From Phyto melanocephala (taxonomy: Eukaryota > Arthropoda > Insecta > Diptera > Rhinophoridae): a stretch of 64,000 bases of DNA. Positions 31,900-44,170 of the stretch are shown one piece after another. The translations under genes and the position numbers were made by a program. The notes below the pieces were generated by a model. The model made no database searches. It was not told the DNA's origin and saw nothing but the letters and a program-made list of their open reading frames with translations. Position 1 is the first letter of the stretch, and every line of letters starts with the position of its first letter. Where the stretch lies: NCBI GenBank assembly GCA_941918925.1, contig OW799233.1:146756223-146820222 (forward strand), in the 5' to 3' direction.

Positions 31900-34800
31900 C
31901 AGATTTAATATGTTAGGTATGCAATTATTGTCATAAATATTATTAAATTTTTACCACTGTATCTTCTTCGATCATTTTTGGTTTTAATAAAAAAAATCAT
32001 ATGAAAATCAGCTCGTCCTAAACTTAAGTCCCGTAAAACTTACCGTTTTTCAGAGACTACATAATGTACTATTTGATATGGAGAAGTCACTACAGTCCCT
32101 GTTCTTAGCATATCGATCTTGTGCTCGAAAAATTAACTAATATCGCAGATTATAATAACTCTAGTTCTGCAGATACGCCACTTAATATATTATCTTTATA
32201 TGAAACGTATCAAGTTCCGTTGTTTGATTCTATATAATTATTGGAATGTATTGTACAATTTTAATTAAAATCTCTTATACCAAGAAGGAAAGCTCTAACA
32301 TTTATTTTATTGTATAGGCGGTATGTATAACTTTCTTTTTTTGATTGGATCAAGATGATTCTTCAATATCAGCTCATTTTAAGATCGACTACAAAAGTTG
32401 TTATTATAAAATCCCATACACTCTTTAAAGATTTAAGGTATTCCAATACTCTGGACTTGCGGCATAAATTGTTGGTTTTTCGTGGGTGGTGGGTGGCGCA
32501 CCCACTTTTTAAACAAAATATGCAAGTAAGGACCATACATTAGAAAAAATATACAAATCAGTCCAGTCGATTCTGATTAAGGATAAATTGGCATGGTCAA
32601 TTTTCTTTCTGAAAAAGCTTTAATTACGACATTGAAAACTTAAAAAAAAATCAAAATCCGTGCAGCCGTTCTTAGGCAAAGCAATTGTCAAGGAATAACA
32701 TTTAATTTATATTAAAATAGATTGAAAATAAAATGTCTGCTGCATGACCAGACCAAATTTTAAAATTTTCTTTTTTACCGGGTTCAAGTTATAATATATA
32801 TTTTTTTAAATTGAATCACTTTTTAATATCTACAAACAGTCGATAACAAACAGAAAAAACTTACAAAATGTACAAACAAACTTCATATTTTTATACTTTA
32901 TAAGCACACATGCTCATAAAAACAAACACATATGAAGAGACACAAGCACACACTTAATAACTTAGTCATTCATTGATAACAAATAAGTGGTTGAGGACTT
33001 TTTAAAGAATGAGCAAGCAAGAGTGTAAGTTAAGTGATTTAATTGCAAAGAGCATGCAAATATCGTGATTCTAAAATTGTTTTTTTCCTAGCCGCGTTCA
33101 AATTGTATGTGTGTAGGTGTATATGTAGGTAATTGTACCCTTTAAGCAATTTCTTTTTATTGTAAGATTTATGAAATAAATATTAGTAAGATGCGCAACA
33201 GTTTATTTTTTTTCTTATTTCTTTTTCTTATTTCTTTTAAAAACGTAAAAATATTTTTTTTTGTAATTTTGACTAAAGATTTAATTATTTTTTTTTACAA
33301 AAATGAGCTTCTTATGCAGAACATTTTTAGTTTGAATTATCTGTCTAGTACAAATATTCTTAAATATTTAAGTACAATTATTCATAAATATTTATTTGTC
33401 AGATTTGAATTGATGATTTTGCTTTATATCAAACGAATGATGCATTTTCCTAAATTATTACTAAACGTGAAACTGGCTATGATTAAAAGCAGTTGTGCAA
33501 TTGTTAAGTTATTGATACCAAATGAGAAAATTATTTTGGCCTGACGTAAAAAATATATGTTTTTAATATCCTTTTTTAACTGAAAATACAAATTATTACG
33601 AAAAAAAGTTTATCAAATTCGTTTTAAAAAGTATTCCCTTAAAGAACAAAGGAGTTAAATTTGTAGCACAAATAAATTTCAATTAATATTAGGAACAATC
33701 TAGTCAACACTCTTTAGAAATAAACCTGTAGTTTCTGGCAGGGTATAAATAAAACTCTATACAAAGCACTTGTAAGAACATTGGTATTGATTTGTTATAT
33801 TTTTTTTATTTTTTTAATATTATTTTTTCAATCATAAATGAAATAAAATATTTATTTTACCTTGGTAACTAAAATCTACAAATAAGGTGACATGTGTTGG
33901 GCTCTGTTTCAAAGTATGTGTACCTTAGCAATTTATTTATTGATTTTTTTTTTTTAGTTTTTAATTTTTACTATTTAGCCCCGTAGTTGTTTACCTGACA
34001 AGTTAAATTATTTATTTAAGCATTAACTTCAGTAATTAAATTTCGAAATATAAATAGCTTAACTAAAGTACATGTCAACGTTTTTAACTTTTGTTGGAAA
34101 TCAAAGGCAAACATTTCAATTGCATACACAGTAAATGGATTTTTACTTTTTTTTCACAAAACTTTGTTGTGGTTTACTAACGTTATTTTATTAGAGAAGA
34201 GTTTGTTTTCTATTGTGGTATTTTGTTGAAATATTTGTCATGCAAATAGTAGAAAAATGCCATGAGACTCTAATAATTTGCATGTCTAAATAATTTTAGT
34301 TATAATTATATTTAATTTGAAATTTTTGTAACGATAACTGTAGTAGTTGGTATTCTTGTAGCTATATGGTGCGTATGAGTTATATTTTATGACGTATACG
34401 TACGAGAGCTTTGAGATAGAGTCATATTTATAGCGTTTCTACAGTTTACATCATTTAATATCTTGAAGGAATGCATGGAAAGGTTGAAAGGTGTGATGAT
34501 AATTTTACCACCCTTTTTCTAGTAATGGCAGCAACAAAAAAAAAAGCAAATAAAAAAGACATTATTTTTCATACATATAGAAACATTAATAATTCTTATA
34601 GAATTAATTAATTGTATCAGTAAAAATTTTAATTAAACATACGAACTACCTTTTATTGCAATAAAAAATTATGTGTCATAAGAAATTTTCAACGAAACTA
34701 TCGCACGGTCTCTGCTTACTATAAACAGTCTTGCTCCGACATAAGGTAATGAAAATGTAACTTTTTAACTATTTATCCGATTTAAATAAAACAAAATCTT

Positions 34801-35837
34801 CTCAAACGTTGTTATCTGAGACAACATTTGTTAGCACATTCTAGGTCAAGTTTAAAAAACTCATGTTTAAAAAACTTCTAAGGCTTGCAACTTTTGTAAA
34901 TGTAAACCAATTTTAATGATTTTTGTTTGTGCTGATTTTCGATTTAAGGCAAAAATAAAGCGTGCTCACAGTGTTAGGGAATATCAAATAATTTTTATTA
35001 AATTGAGTGTAAATTTTTTTTATTATTGTTTTCGCCTTTTCTTTATTTACTTTATGACCCATAGTTTCATTCACGTATTTTGAACTAGTAGTGTCCGCTC
35101 TGGCAGTGGACGGAAAAATGTTAAGCATGATTTTTTTGAGTTTTACAAATAAAGAATCTTAAACCCCCCTCCAGATAATCTGGCCAAAATGTTGACACCT
35201 TATCAGTACAAAAGATGATCATGGCCACAAAGGGAGGCAAATTCTATCCCCTGGCCAGAAAACGTAGGAATTAAAAATAATCAAAATTTCCCCACCACTA
35301 TGCCAAATACACGAACATCATTGTTTCTACGGAACAACTGATGGTCGTTTTATTTTTCTACGACCTACTTCAGCAGACCAGTCATTTAAGTAGCTTGAAC
35401 AGTGACCAATTAACGAAACAGAAATAAGGTCAAATAGCAAATGGCTAAATATTATCGCAAGATCCGTTGTCACATGCAACAGGGCAATCTTACATGGGAA
35501 GCTGGCAAAACAACTGCGACTAATTCAGTAAGATGCAGATGCTTTGTGTAAGCCATATGCATTCTAAAGTAAAAAAAATAAAAACTATAAGATACACCTC
35601 AATACTGTGAGCATATTGTTTCGTTGTATTTAATCGAAAATTATCACAAGCAAGAAATCATTCAAAACGATTTATATTTACCAAGCCCCAACAAGTTGTC
35701 TAAATCCGAAATTTTTGGCAAACTGTATAGCTACAAAGTGTGTCTCAAAAAGGAACAATGAAAACAACCGCTATAATCCCCAGTTTTGCTTACGCAATTC
35801 GGATAAGTAATTCACAAGTTCATTACCATTTTGCTTT
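31900..35837. other. 3.9 kb without a recognisable gene
   Basis: AT-rich. The frames at 32355-32543, 33191-33544 and 34913-35128 are rich in F, L, K and I from AT-rich DNA and have no motif. A phrase at 32650-32690 (ccgtgcagccgttct) resembles phrases common in repeats, but no boundary was found. A ccagataatctgg palindrome lies near 35172. Confidence 0.45.
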
Positions 35838-35841
35838 TTAA

Positions 35842-37639
35842 CCCTAGTCCTTATACCCGAGTACAGATGTGGCCATTGACACTTCTGAGTAATGCACCTT
35901 CTAAACGGCTTATGCTTTTTTATTAAAACTTTAGATCTAAGAAAATGGATGAAATCTGCGTTAACTGACACCTCAATTATTATCCTAGATTTAGTCTTTA
36001 AGAACGTATACCCAAGTATAGATGTGGCCACTAATGCAATTGTATGAATTTTCTATCCAAATTAAAGAATGTTTGTTTTTTTATGTAAATTTATGTTTTT
36101 ATTTTATTTTTCATTACTTAAATTCAAGTTTTGTCGCCTTTATTACAATTTTCGCATACAAAGTAACTTCTTGAATGTTGCACACATGATGGCCGTTTAC
36201 AATTAAATATGTTACGAGTACGTTTTTTGTGTCGTCGTGAATATAATACAAAAAGCAGCTTCAAACTTGAATTTTTTCCCCGCACACTTGACGCTGCAGA
36301 CGATAAAGATGACGCGTCAACTCTTTCTTGCATTGCCGTACTTACAAAACTCGATATGCCAAGTTTCGTGTTGGAGTTGCGCATTACCCGAACCTTGACT
36401 GACCAACTTTCAATGACTAGCATACATAGATCCTTGGTTAAAAATTATAGTCCATCACGGTCCACAACTCGGAGATTTGAGCAGCTTTGTCAGTTTGTTG
36501 ATGAATTTCTCTTCTGTTTAAATCATCAAACCTTATAAATCCCAGTACTGCTTGGAATCGATTGATGCCAATTGCTGCACGATAAAGTGGACAATTTTCT
36601 ACCGACCACAAACCTGGAATACTCTCGCCGTTACTGTTGTTTTAACCAGTCATAATAAGCACTCCTTTGAATGCATACACTCGCTTAACATCACAGGATT
36701 CTAAATTTTAAGTTGCCCCTCCAGATAATTGGCGTTGTATAATCTGTATGTAGCCTTCGCTTTTTTGTTTGTGGAGGTATTATAATATCCAACATTTGAA
36801 TGTATTCACGATGGACATTGTAGCTGTAAACTTTACTGGGCCACTTCGTTGTCTCAAAATATTTGGTTGTCTGGGTTGGCGTGCTGGCACATGTTGCGTG
36901 CATCATACGGTACCATCACGTGCACCGAATTCAGCTGCACCCAAATTTATTTGCACTGGACCATCCTTAGCGTTGCTTTCCTAGTCATCATCTTCCCCAT
37001 TACCAATATTATCGTCATAATAGATATTCTCCTCCATTTGTTCAATATCCGAATATGTAACTTCGATTGGTAGTTTTTCATGTTCTTCTTTGATATTTTC
37101 AGTGTCCGGATATATATCGTCCACTAAAATGTCGTCAAAAAGTCTTTGGGCATACTATTTTCTATCGGCACTAGACAATCTGTTATTTTCATTACGTTTA
37201 TACTATTTTTTATATATGTACATATGTCTATGAATTCACCTCTTATATTGTCTCGATGGCAGTTGAAAGTTTCTTTTGCCATAAATTTTTTATTTTTTTT
37301 ATTTTCACAAAAATAGACTTTAAAAACCAACTTTTCTAGCTTTTGCTTGTAAGGACTTGATGTTGAAAAATGAAGCTCCAATAAATTCGAACACATTTTG
37401 TAACGATTTTTTGGCTGTAAAAAATTACATGTTTTTTTAATAAATAAATAAAATTAATGCTATGTACGCAAACTTATTCTAACCAGTCAAAGTTTTAATT
37501 AATATATTAAAGTACAAATTGTATGAATAAAAGAATTTTTTGCTAATAAATTATAAGATAAAACGAAAATAATTGTTACTGGCCACACATGTACTTGGGT
37601 ATGCGTTTACGTAATAAAAGTTTGGTATAAGGGCTAGGG
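35842..37639 (-). mobile_element. piggyBac-type transposon, internally deleted
   Basis: TTAA at 35838-35841 and 37640-37643 bracket the element. The ends are CCCTAGTCCTTATACC on the left and, inverted, CCCTAGCCCTTATACC on the right, one mismatch in 16. Each end has a subterminal acc.gagtacagatgtggcc-type block, and a further copy lies at about 36008-36030. CCCTAG ends at a duplicated TTAA are the signature of piggyBac. Transposase remains run on the minus strand. Length 1798 bp, shorter than autonomous members because the catalytic middle is missing. Confidence 0.85.
36124..37140 (-). pseudogene. piggyBac transposase relic
   Basis: Minus-strand order: an acidic N-terminal stretch (DDIYPDTENIKEE and GNGEDDD) near 37130-36985, and NILRQRSGP near 36860-36840, the block before the transposase domain. 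Next is the first part of that domain near 36690-36450 (VYAFKGVLIMTG, then SIPGLWSVENCPLYRA, then FIRFDDLNRREI). The frame then jumps to the C-terminal part at 36423-36124. That part carries TKLGISSFVSTAMQ and a cysteine-rich end (KKRTRNIFNCKRPSC, HSRSYFVCENC). The middle with the catalytic aspartates is absent. Several stops and frame changes also break it. The plus-strand frames at 36209-36538, 36769-36984 and 36849-37073 are shadows. Confidence 0.8.
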
Positions 37640-37643
37640 TTAA

Positions 37644-40185
37644 AGGTACCGCTGTTCTCTACTTATTGTATATAACAAATTCAACAAAACAAATATTAGC
37701 CTTAAAACCTTCAACAACATATAACAACATTTTAAATTTTTGAAGAAAGTTTTACAAATAATTAAAAGAAACAAATAAATACTTTTTGATATAAACCGCA
37801 ATAAGAGGAGGTGGCTTCACTAACTGCTCCTCAGCTATTAATGAAAAGAAGTTTAATAATTCGAGCTTAATTTAATACCGCAACTACAATTCAGCAAAAA
37901 AAACTAAAAACTATTTTTTATTTTACCTTTACATTTATTAATGTGTATCTCTGTTTGCCTTACAAAAGCGATGCATCTTCATCAAAAGTGTTAAACATAA
38001 AAAGCCTGGAGTCGAACCAAAAGCGTAATACAAAGAAATGCAGAGCAAACAACTTGTTCCCCAAGTTTGCAGTAGAAACATGAAAAACATAAGGACTTAG
38101 ATCCTTAGAAAAACAACATGTTTACAAAATAATACAACACTCCAACAATTACCTACTACTTGTTCATACAAAGTTTTTTTGCTTTTTTTTTTAATTTTAC
38201 CACTTGTATTATATAGTTTTGCTTTTTATCTAACCATGCAGGCAATAAATTTAACGCTTATTTGTTTGTATATATTCCATAGAAGGCATGTAAAAACCTT
38301 GTGTAAAACTAACGTCTTTTTGGCTTAAAGTCAGGGTAAAAAGAGATAGTTATTTTTGTAATTTTTGCTGCTGCTTTAAATATTTAAAGAGCATTTAAAA
38401 AAACTTAAAATGTAGCAAACAGCTTTGTTATTCTTGAACAACTATGGATTTTTTTATATCTGAAGAGAACACAAAATATAAATTACTTGTATTTTTTATA
38501 GAGAAATTTAACAACCGGTACCTATCTTTGAGGGTTGTGTAGCAGTACGCCTTTTTTTTACTTTGAGTGAGGGTATGGGTTACTTTTATTGTTTTTGCTT
38601 GTGATGGTGATGGTGGTGGTGGTGCGGTAATAAATGTATAGATGTTTTATTTGTGGTTGTGGTTATTTTAAGTGGTAGCCATTCGAAAGGATTTTTATAA
38701 TAAATTACACTGCACTCGAAACTCAAATATTTCATTCACCATCACTAACACAGTAAAGGTGGGCACCACAATCAGCAACAACAGCAAGACACAGCAAAAA
38801 AAAACGCAAACACATGCACAAGTTTTTTATAATTCTACTGTGTACCTCAATATTTGTATGTAAGTGTGTAAAAGTTTGTACAGAAATTGCTTTTGGCAAC
38901 TATAGTTAAAATTATCGGTAACAATAAAAACAACCTGTATAACAACTGCTAACTATCAGTTTATAGTTTAAGGAAACGGAAATGAATGCATGTTGCTTAT
39001 ATGACTGCAATTGTTTTCGCTACTATATGCTTGTGCATGTGTTTGTGAATTTCTTAGTGTATAGTATTTAATCCTTGACTCTTATTTTGCATTTACCTTC
39101 ATTTTGTTTTTCTTACATGTTTTTTTTTCCTTTTTTTCTAATATTCGTTCGTTGTTTTAAGAAAACTGATTTTTTGTGCAAACATATACACAAACATTCG
39201 ATTGTCTTTATTCAAAAAAAAAAATGTTCTATGTTTTTTAATGGCACTTTCATTTAAATATACCGTTTTTTAGTCAACATATCCATGCTTGAAAATTATT
39301 ATTACAAAAATAGGGTAATTGGCAAAAATTTTATGATTATTTCAATTTGCTGCTTTACTGTAGCTGTACGATAATAAATTTTAAATCGGTTTTTAACCAA
39401 TTACTGTTTTGTGTGTGGTAATTAATAAAATATCATAATGTATACCTATGCTTGCCCAAGAAATGCTTGATAGTCTGTGTGAACGAACCATGACTTATAA
39501 TTTTTGAGAGAGAAATTTTTATATTTTATTACTGAACATTTTTATTTATTGATTGTCGGAAGTTTTTGGTGAATTAATTTTTTTATTGCATAAAATATTT
39601 TACAAATATTTGGCAGATGGAAAGCCAGATTACTGTTTATTTATTATTAATAAAAATTCTAAAGTATTAATAAATGTTCGCTTTTGTCTATATTTTTAGC
39701 AGATACTCAGATATGTATTCCTTTTAAGGTTTTATATTAGACTCTACAACAAAATTCACAACTTCACATGTAAATAATTTATGCATCGCTGTTTCGCTAT
39801 TGAAATTTTGAACTTTTTCTTTATAACTAAAGTATTTTATATATGATTTATCGGTCATTAAGTAGTAAAGCCGAATACTACCATAAACAAAATATACCAT
39901 AATTTGTTTTTATAAATGTACGAAAAAAAAATGTACTGTGTTTTTAAATTGCTTAAGATAAGTAATACGGGTATTTTGCCAGTCTAGCCGAACATCACTT
40001 CTTTTTAAGCTTATATTGCCCGCTAAAAGTTACTGAGTGCCCTCAGGTCAATGAAACTTGGCGGAAATATATGTTATATGCATAGGCTGGTAAAACTTGA
40101 AAATAAGAAAAATCGTATCAAGAGGAAAAATTTTTATCTAAGAAAAACTAATCCTACCCATGAAAAATTCTACTTTTTTTAAGTT
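37644..40185. other. 2.5 kb without a recognisable gene
   Basis: AT-rich, with a GGTGAT/GGTGGT tract at about 38603-38625. Frames at 38672-38863 and 39075-39257 lack motifs. The last 200 bases may be 3' UTR of the LINE relic that follows, but nothing proves it. Confidence 0.45.
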
Positions 40186-40189
40186 TTAC

Positions 40190-40862
40190 TATACTTTTGT
40201 TTAGCAAATTCTTTTTTTATCGCCAGCATAAGTTTATGGGTAAAGGGAGATATCCCCCCGCATTCAATTAGCTGGAAACATGGCAAATAAGAAGATGGTA
40301 ATCTAGATAACCAAAAAAGTGTTTGAAATTTTTTTAGGTGATTTTCTAGAATAAAAACAAAAGTGTTCTCAAAATTGATCCTTGAGGAACAACTCTTTTC
40401 AGTTCAATAGGATTAGATATTCTGTTATTGACGTATAACGATTGTGTACGATCAGTGTGATATGAGAAAATAAGTTGTGCTGCTGTCGAAGAGAAATTAG
40501 AAAAGTGTCTAACATATTACAATTATATAATATCTATTTTATAGTTAACTGTATCAAATGCTTTTGAAACATCAAGAAACATAAAAAAATTTTATTTTTC
40601 CGTCATCCAAATTATGCCTGATACTTTGTAAAACATTGACTTAAGCAGTGACACAACTGTGATTAATTCGTAATCCTGATTGTTTATTAGATAACAAATC
40701 ATTAACTTCAAGTGAGCACTTACCAGTGCAAAATTTTCTTAAAGGCTTTTAAAAGGTAGCTTAATATGGCTATTGGACGATATTCATCATTGAATATGGG
40801 AGCTGAAACAATTTTAGCAAGCTGCTTCACAGGAAAACAACTTGTAAGACAACTTGCAGGGC
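40190..40862 (-). pseudogene. LINE reverse-transcriptase relic, 3' part
   Basis: On the minus strand, from high to low coordinate: FPVKQLAKIVSAPIFNDEYR then PIAILSYLLKAFKKIL near 40830-40730 (family K.AKI.PI.K....YRPISIL..LSK.FEKIL). Next is NKQSGLRINHSC near 40690-40660 (family QSGFR..HS). Then comes FLDVSKAFDTV near 40590-40555, the first catalytic block. VVPQGSIL near 40385-40365 is the GVPQGS block. The YADD region near 40310 is unrecognisable, and stops are present. This is a jockey/CR1-like reverse transcriptase, long dead. The remainder lies at 42083-42260 beyond an inserted transposon. Confidence 0.8.
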
Positions 40863-42082
40863 ACCACGCAAACAATTATTATTTAAATCATTTTTTTGTT
40901 CCACTCTGTGATAGTTATAATTGTCAACAATACTTTGTTAATAAGTTTATTCAAATTATTTAATCCGTATTTAAAATGTCGTCAAATAGAGAAAAAGTGA
41001 GAAAAAATATTGTGGATATTTATAATGAAAATAAACAACTTTTTTACGCCCGTAACGTTATTTTTAAATTCAAAAAAAGACTTGTCTATTAAGCACAAGA
41101 AAGGTGGAGCGCCTAGTGGTTTTAGGAATCCTCAAATCGTTAAAAAGGTGAAGGCACTTTGGAAGCAAAATCCAAACATTTCCATTCGCGATATCGCACA
41201 AAAACTAAATATTTCGAAGTCGCTTGTAGAACGAATAAAGAAAAAAGAAAATTTAAGAACATTCAAAATCAAGAAAGCTCCAAACCGAAACGAAAAAGGA
41301 ACAAAAACGGCCAGAATAAGAGGAAGACAGTTGCTACGTCACAAACTAAATAATTTTAATGGATGTATTTTAATGGACGATGAAAACTTTTGTAAGGCTG
41401 ACTATTCAGAGCTTCCTGGTCAGGGTTTTTACGTTTCTAATAAAAGAGCTAATATTTTCGATAAATTTAAGTATAAAAAGATTTCAAAATTCGCCAAAAA
41501 ATATATGATACGGCAAGCAATATGTACATGTGGGGAAACTTCAAAGGCAATCATTGTGAATCGTACAATGAACAGCTAATTTTATATTAATGACTGCCTG
41601 AAAAAGGCTGTATTGCAATTTTACAGAAGCCACAATATACCTCCACTGTTTTGGGCCGACTTGGCAAGCTGCTACTACAGCAAAGACGTCCTTGAGTGGT
41701 ATAAGGCCAACAATATAAATTTTGTACCGAAAAACATGAATCCACCTAATTGTCCAGAGCTAAGGCCTATTGAACGCTATTGGGCTATAATTAAGCAGTA
41801 CCTAAGAACAAAGTTCAAAGCTTCTGCAAATGTAAAAAAATTTTGATTTATTTGGAAAGAAGCTATCAAACACTTCGGTAAAATGTGTGTCCAACGTTTA
41901 ATGCAAAGCGTTAAGAAAAAAGTGCGCAATTTTGCAAAAGAAAATAAAATGTGAAACTTTGGTTTTTTGCATAATAAAGTTTAGAAATTTTTCTCCATAA
42001 CGCACATAAAATGTATTTTTTGTTTGAAAAAAACTAGATTTGGAAGACATTTTAAAATGTAAAAAAGCATTTCGAGACACCC
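40863..42082 (+). mobile_element. Tc1/mariner transposon, DD37E type, inserted in a LINE
   Basis: A decayed transposon whose transposase frame runs opposite to the LINE relic it splits. LINE motifs stop near 40863 and resume near 42083, which brackets the element. The right end reads gcatttcgagacacccat followed by TA. The left terminus near 40863 (gggcaccacgcaaac) is only a weak match to its inverse. Boundaries are therefore approximate. Confidence 0.65.
40976..41954 (+). pseudogene. DD37E transposase, two stop codons and one frameshift
   Basis: A likely start, ATG at 40976, opens MSSNREKVRKNIVDIYN in one frame. A frameshift near 41045-41090 leads into the main frame. That frame carries a helix-turn-helix (ISIRDIAQKLNISKSLVERI). 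The first catalytic aspartate is codon 123 counted from 41010 (MDDEN), the second codon 217 (FWADLA) and the glutamate codon 255 (RPIERYW). This gives 37 residues between the second and third, the DD37E spacing described in mosquitoes. In-frame stops sit at 41577-41579 and 41844-41846. Coding likeness continues in phase to 41952-41954. All three catalytic residues survive, so inactivation looks fairly recent compared with the other relics. The frame at 41159-41353 is a shadow. Confidence 0.75.
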
Positions 42083-42260
42083 ATTAGTAATACTGGTGTT
42101 ATAATGTGAGTAATATATGACACTGTTTTATGAACACAAAATTCATATTATCAAACGCCATTGCATTTGGCTTTATTGGTGCAATAATATTTTCCTGAAT
42201 AATTTCTTCTAACTTGCTCCAAAGAGGAGTTTCATATCATACATGTGTAATATTTATAAG
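42083..42260 (-). pseudogene. LINE reverse-transcriptase relic, 5' part
   Basis: The minus strand reads IKPNAMAFDNMNFVFIKQC followed by an ILLTL stretch. This matches the SNA.G.DGI...FIK...P.ILP.ITH block that precedes the core reverse-transcriptase motifs in jockey-like LINEs. It is the upstream continuation of 40190-40862, separated by the DD37E transposon. Confidence 0.6.
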
Positions 42261-43370
42261 CAAACGGGTACGTTTTTAAATTAAAATTTTAAGGAGAGTT
42301 GCATACAATTGGGATTGTAGTCTAAAAATCTTATTCGATTAGCTGAGTAGGGTGACTAAGGCACAGTGCTAAGCTAGAATAAGATTTAATATTATAAAGA
42401 CTCAAAGAGTAATTGTAATATTAGAGAAACGAAAAGAAGTAATTAGTTTCTTTTTTTGCTTTAAATTGAGTTCGGGGTGATTTTTACCTTTTATAGGGTA
42501 AATTATAGGCGAATGAAGGCATGTATTCTTTTTCTTTTTTTTTCGACTTTATTGAAGGGTGAAATTTCAAGGCACGCAAGTGCTTTCTTAAAAGGCTGAG
42601 AATTAATTAACAATTTTTGTTACAAGGCTAACAATTACCCTCGGTTTAGAAAAAAAACTAGAAGTTCGAACAAGATGACAATTGAGTCTGAAAAACTACT
42701 AAAATATTGATCATCGTATACTACAATGGTAAAACTATAATATTAATTTTAAGGTAAACTTTACAATTCAAATCTATAATCTAAGTAATGATAATTATTC
42801 AAAATTCAACACTTACAATTCAAAATACAAAAACAAGTGTTGAAATATTGTTAGAACAAGAGCTAAAAACCATTATCCCCCAAACTTGTAGACATCATAT
42901 TATGCTATTTAATTGAACAAACAATTTCAGAATTGGAAGATAGAACCATACATATAAAGCAAATAATATTTAGGCAGTTGTAAAAAATTAAGTTAAGGAT
43001 AGTATCGTAAACACCTTTTTAAAAAAGTACCATATTAAACTCAAGTTTACTGTTGAAATTGCCAAAAATGGGGAAGTAGTAAAAGAAGCAATTACAGTAA
43101 AGCAAAAATGCAACAATAACGCCAAATCGACCAAATGGTCATATTTGGTTGCCCATGAAAACTACAGTTATATCATATATAAACGTATAGTGTGGTAAAC
43201 AAACAGGCTAAAAGGAAAAATCTTAACCCCTTAGACAAAAATTCCGATATGAACTTTAAAAATACTGACAAACATTTATATCCACATCAAAAAAAATTGT
43301 GTGGGGGTATATTTATTTCATCAGTTTTTAAATCACATCCACTTAAGACCACACTTGAGACCCTGTTTCA
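42261..43370. other. No gene recognised
   Basis: AT-rich. It might contain further 5' LINE remains, but no motif was seen. The frames at 43192-43386 and 43301-43495 lack family features. Confidence 0.4.
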
Positions 43371-43384
43371 TTTTAGTACGATGT

Positions 43385-44170
43385 AGCTATGTTCATCCGT
43401 CTGTCTGTCTGTCACTCACTCCGACTGCTGAAAACACGATAGAGTTCGATCCGAAAAGTATCAAACTTTGTCGAAATATTTCTACTAATTTATAAATGTT
43501 TGATATTGAAAATGGGCTAAATAAGTTTGTTAGGAAGAGAGTTAAAGCTGGTAATGTAAGAGTAGGTAAAAAGATGTCTTTTTACATCGCATATTATCGG
43601 ATTGTGTCTAAACCCATTGATGTATACAGTGTAATTCGTTAGTAAAAAAAATATCTTTCACTGAAAAGTGCTTAAATCTATGGATTGCGAAAAGGGGAAT
43701 AGATCAAAATGAATGAAAATTTTTAACGCACAGTATGTTTTTCGCTATATTTAAAATAATACTAAAACTGACAAAATTAGATGTTCGACTCTGAAAAAGT
43801 GCATATATTGCTTTTTGATCAATAGATTTGTAATAAGAGAAAATTAAGGTAACACGCCTAGTTGTACGTCTAGCCCCATATAACGCCTAATTTTATATGC
43901 ATATAATTTCTATTCTCTTTATTAAAATAACTAATATTGTTAGCGAAAATTATTTCGACACGCCTACATTAACGCCCACTTCTGGCATAATCTACTATTA
44001 ATAAAATTCCAAAGCTCACAAGACCGACATTGTGGATTAAGAAATTTCGAATTTATAGCTTTCTGGTTAATTTTAATGCCAGAAAATAAAGGTGAGAAAT
44101 GCACTTTGACGCCCACATCTAAACTGACTACTTTGGTGTTGCTTAGTCACTTGTATAGTACTAAGAAGAA
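43385..44170 (-). repeat. Helentron-like repeat fragment
   Basis: Begins with an atccgtctgtctgtctgtc block, as in the right part of the repeat at 59110-61129 (there inverted, ggacagatggacggacat). It ends with inverted gtgggcgt blocks (acacgcctacattaacgccc, gacgcccacatc). Both termini are missing. Non-coding. Confidence 0.5.

Noticed and set aside
33191..33544. 117-codon plus-strand frame that looks membrane-like
   Set aside because: Hydrophobicity follows from poly-T and TTA-rich DNA; no family motif or neighbouring exon.
36209..36538. 109-codon plus-strand frame as a gene
   Set aside because: Antisense to the piggyBac transposase C-terminus; a shadow.
41577..41579. Programmed stop-codon readthrough in the DD37E transposase
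   Set aside because: A second in-frame stop at 41844 and a frameshift near the start make ordinary decay the simpler explanation.
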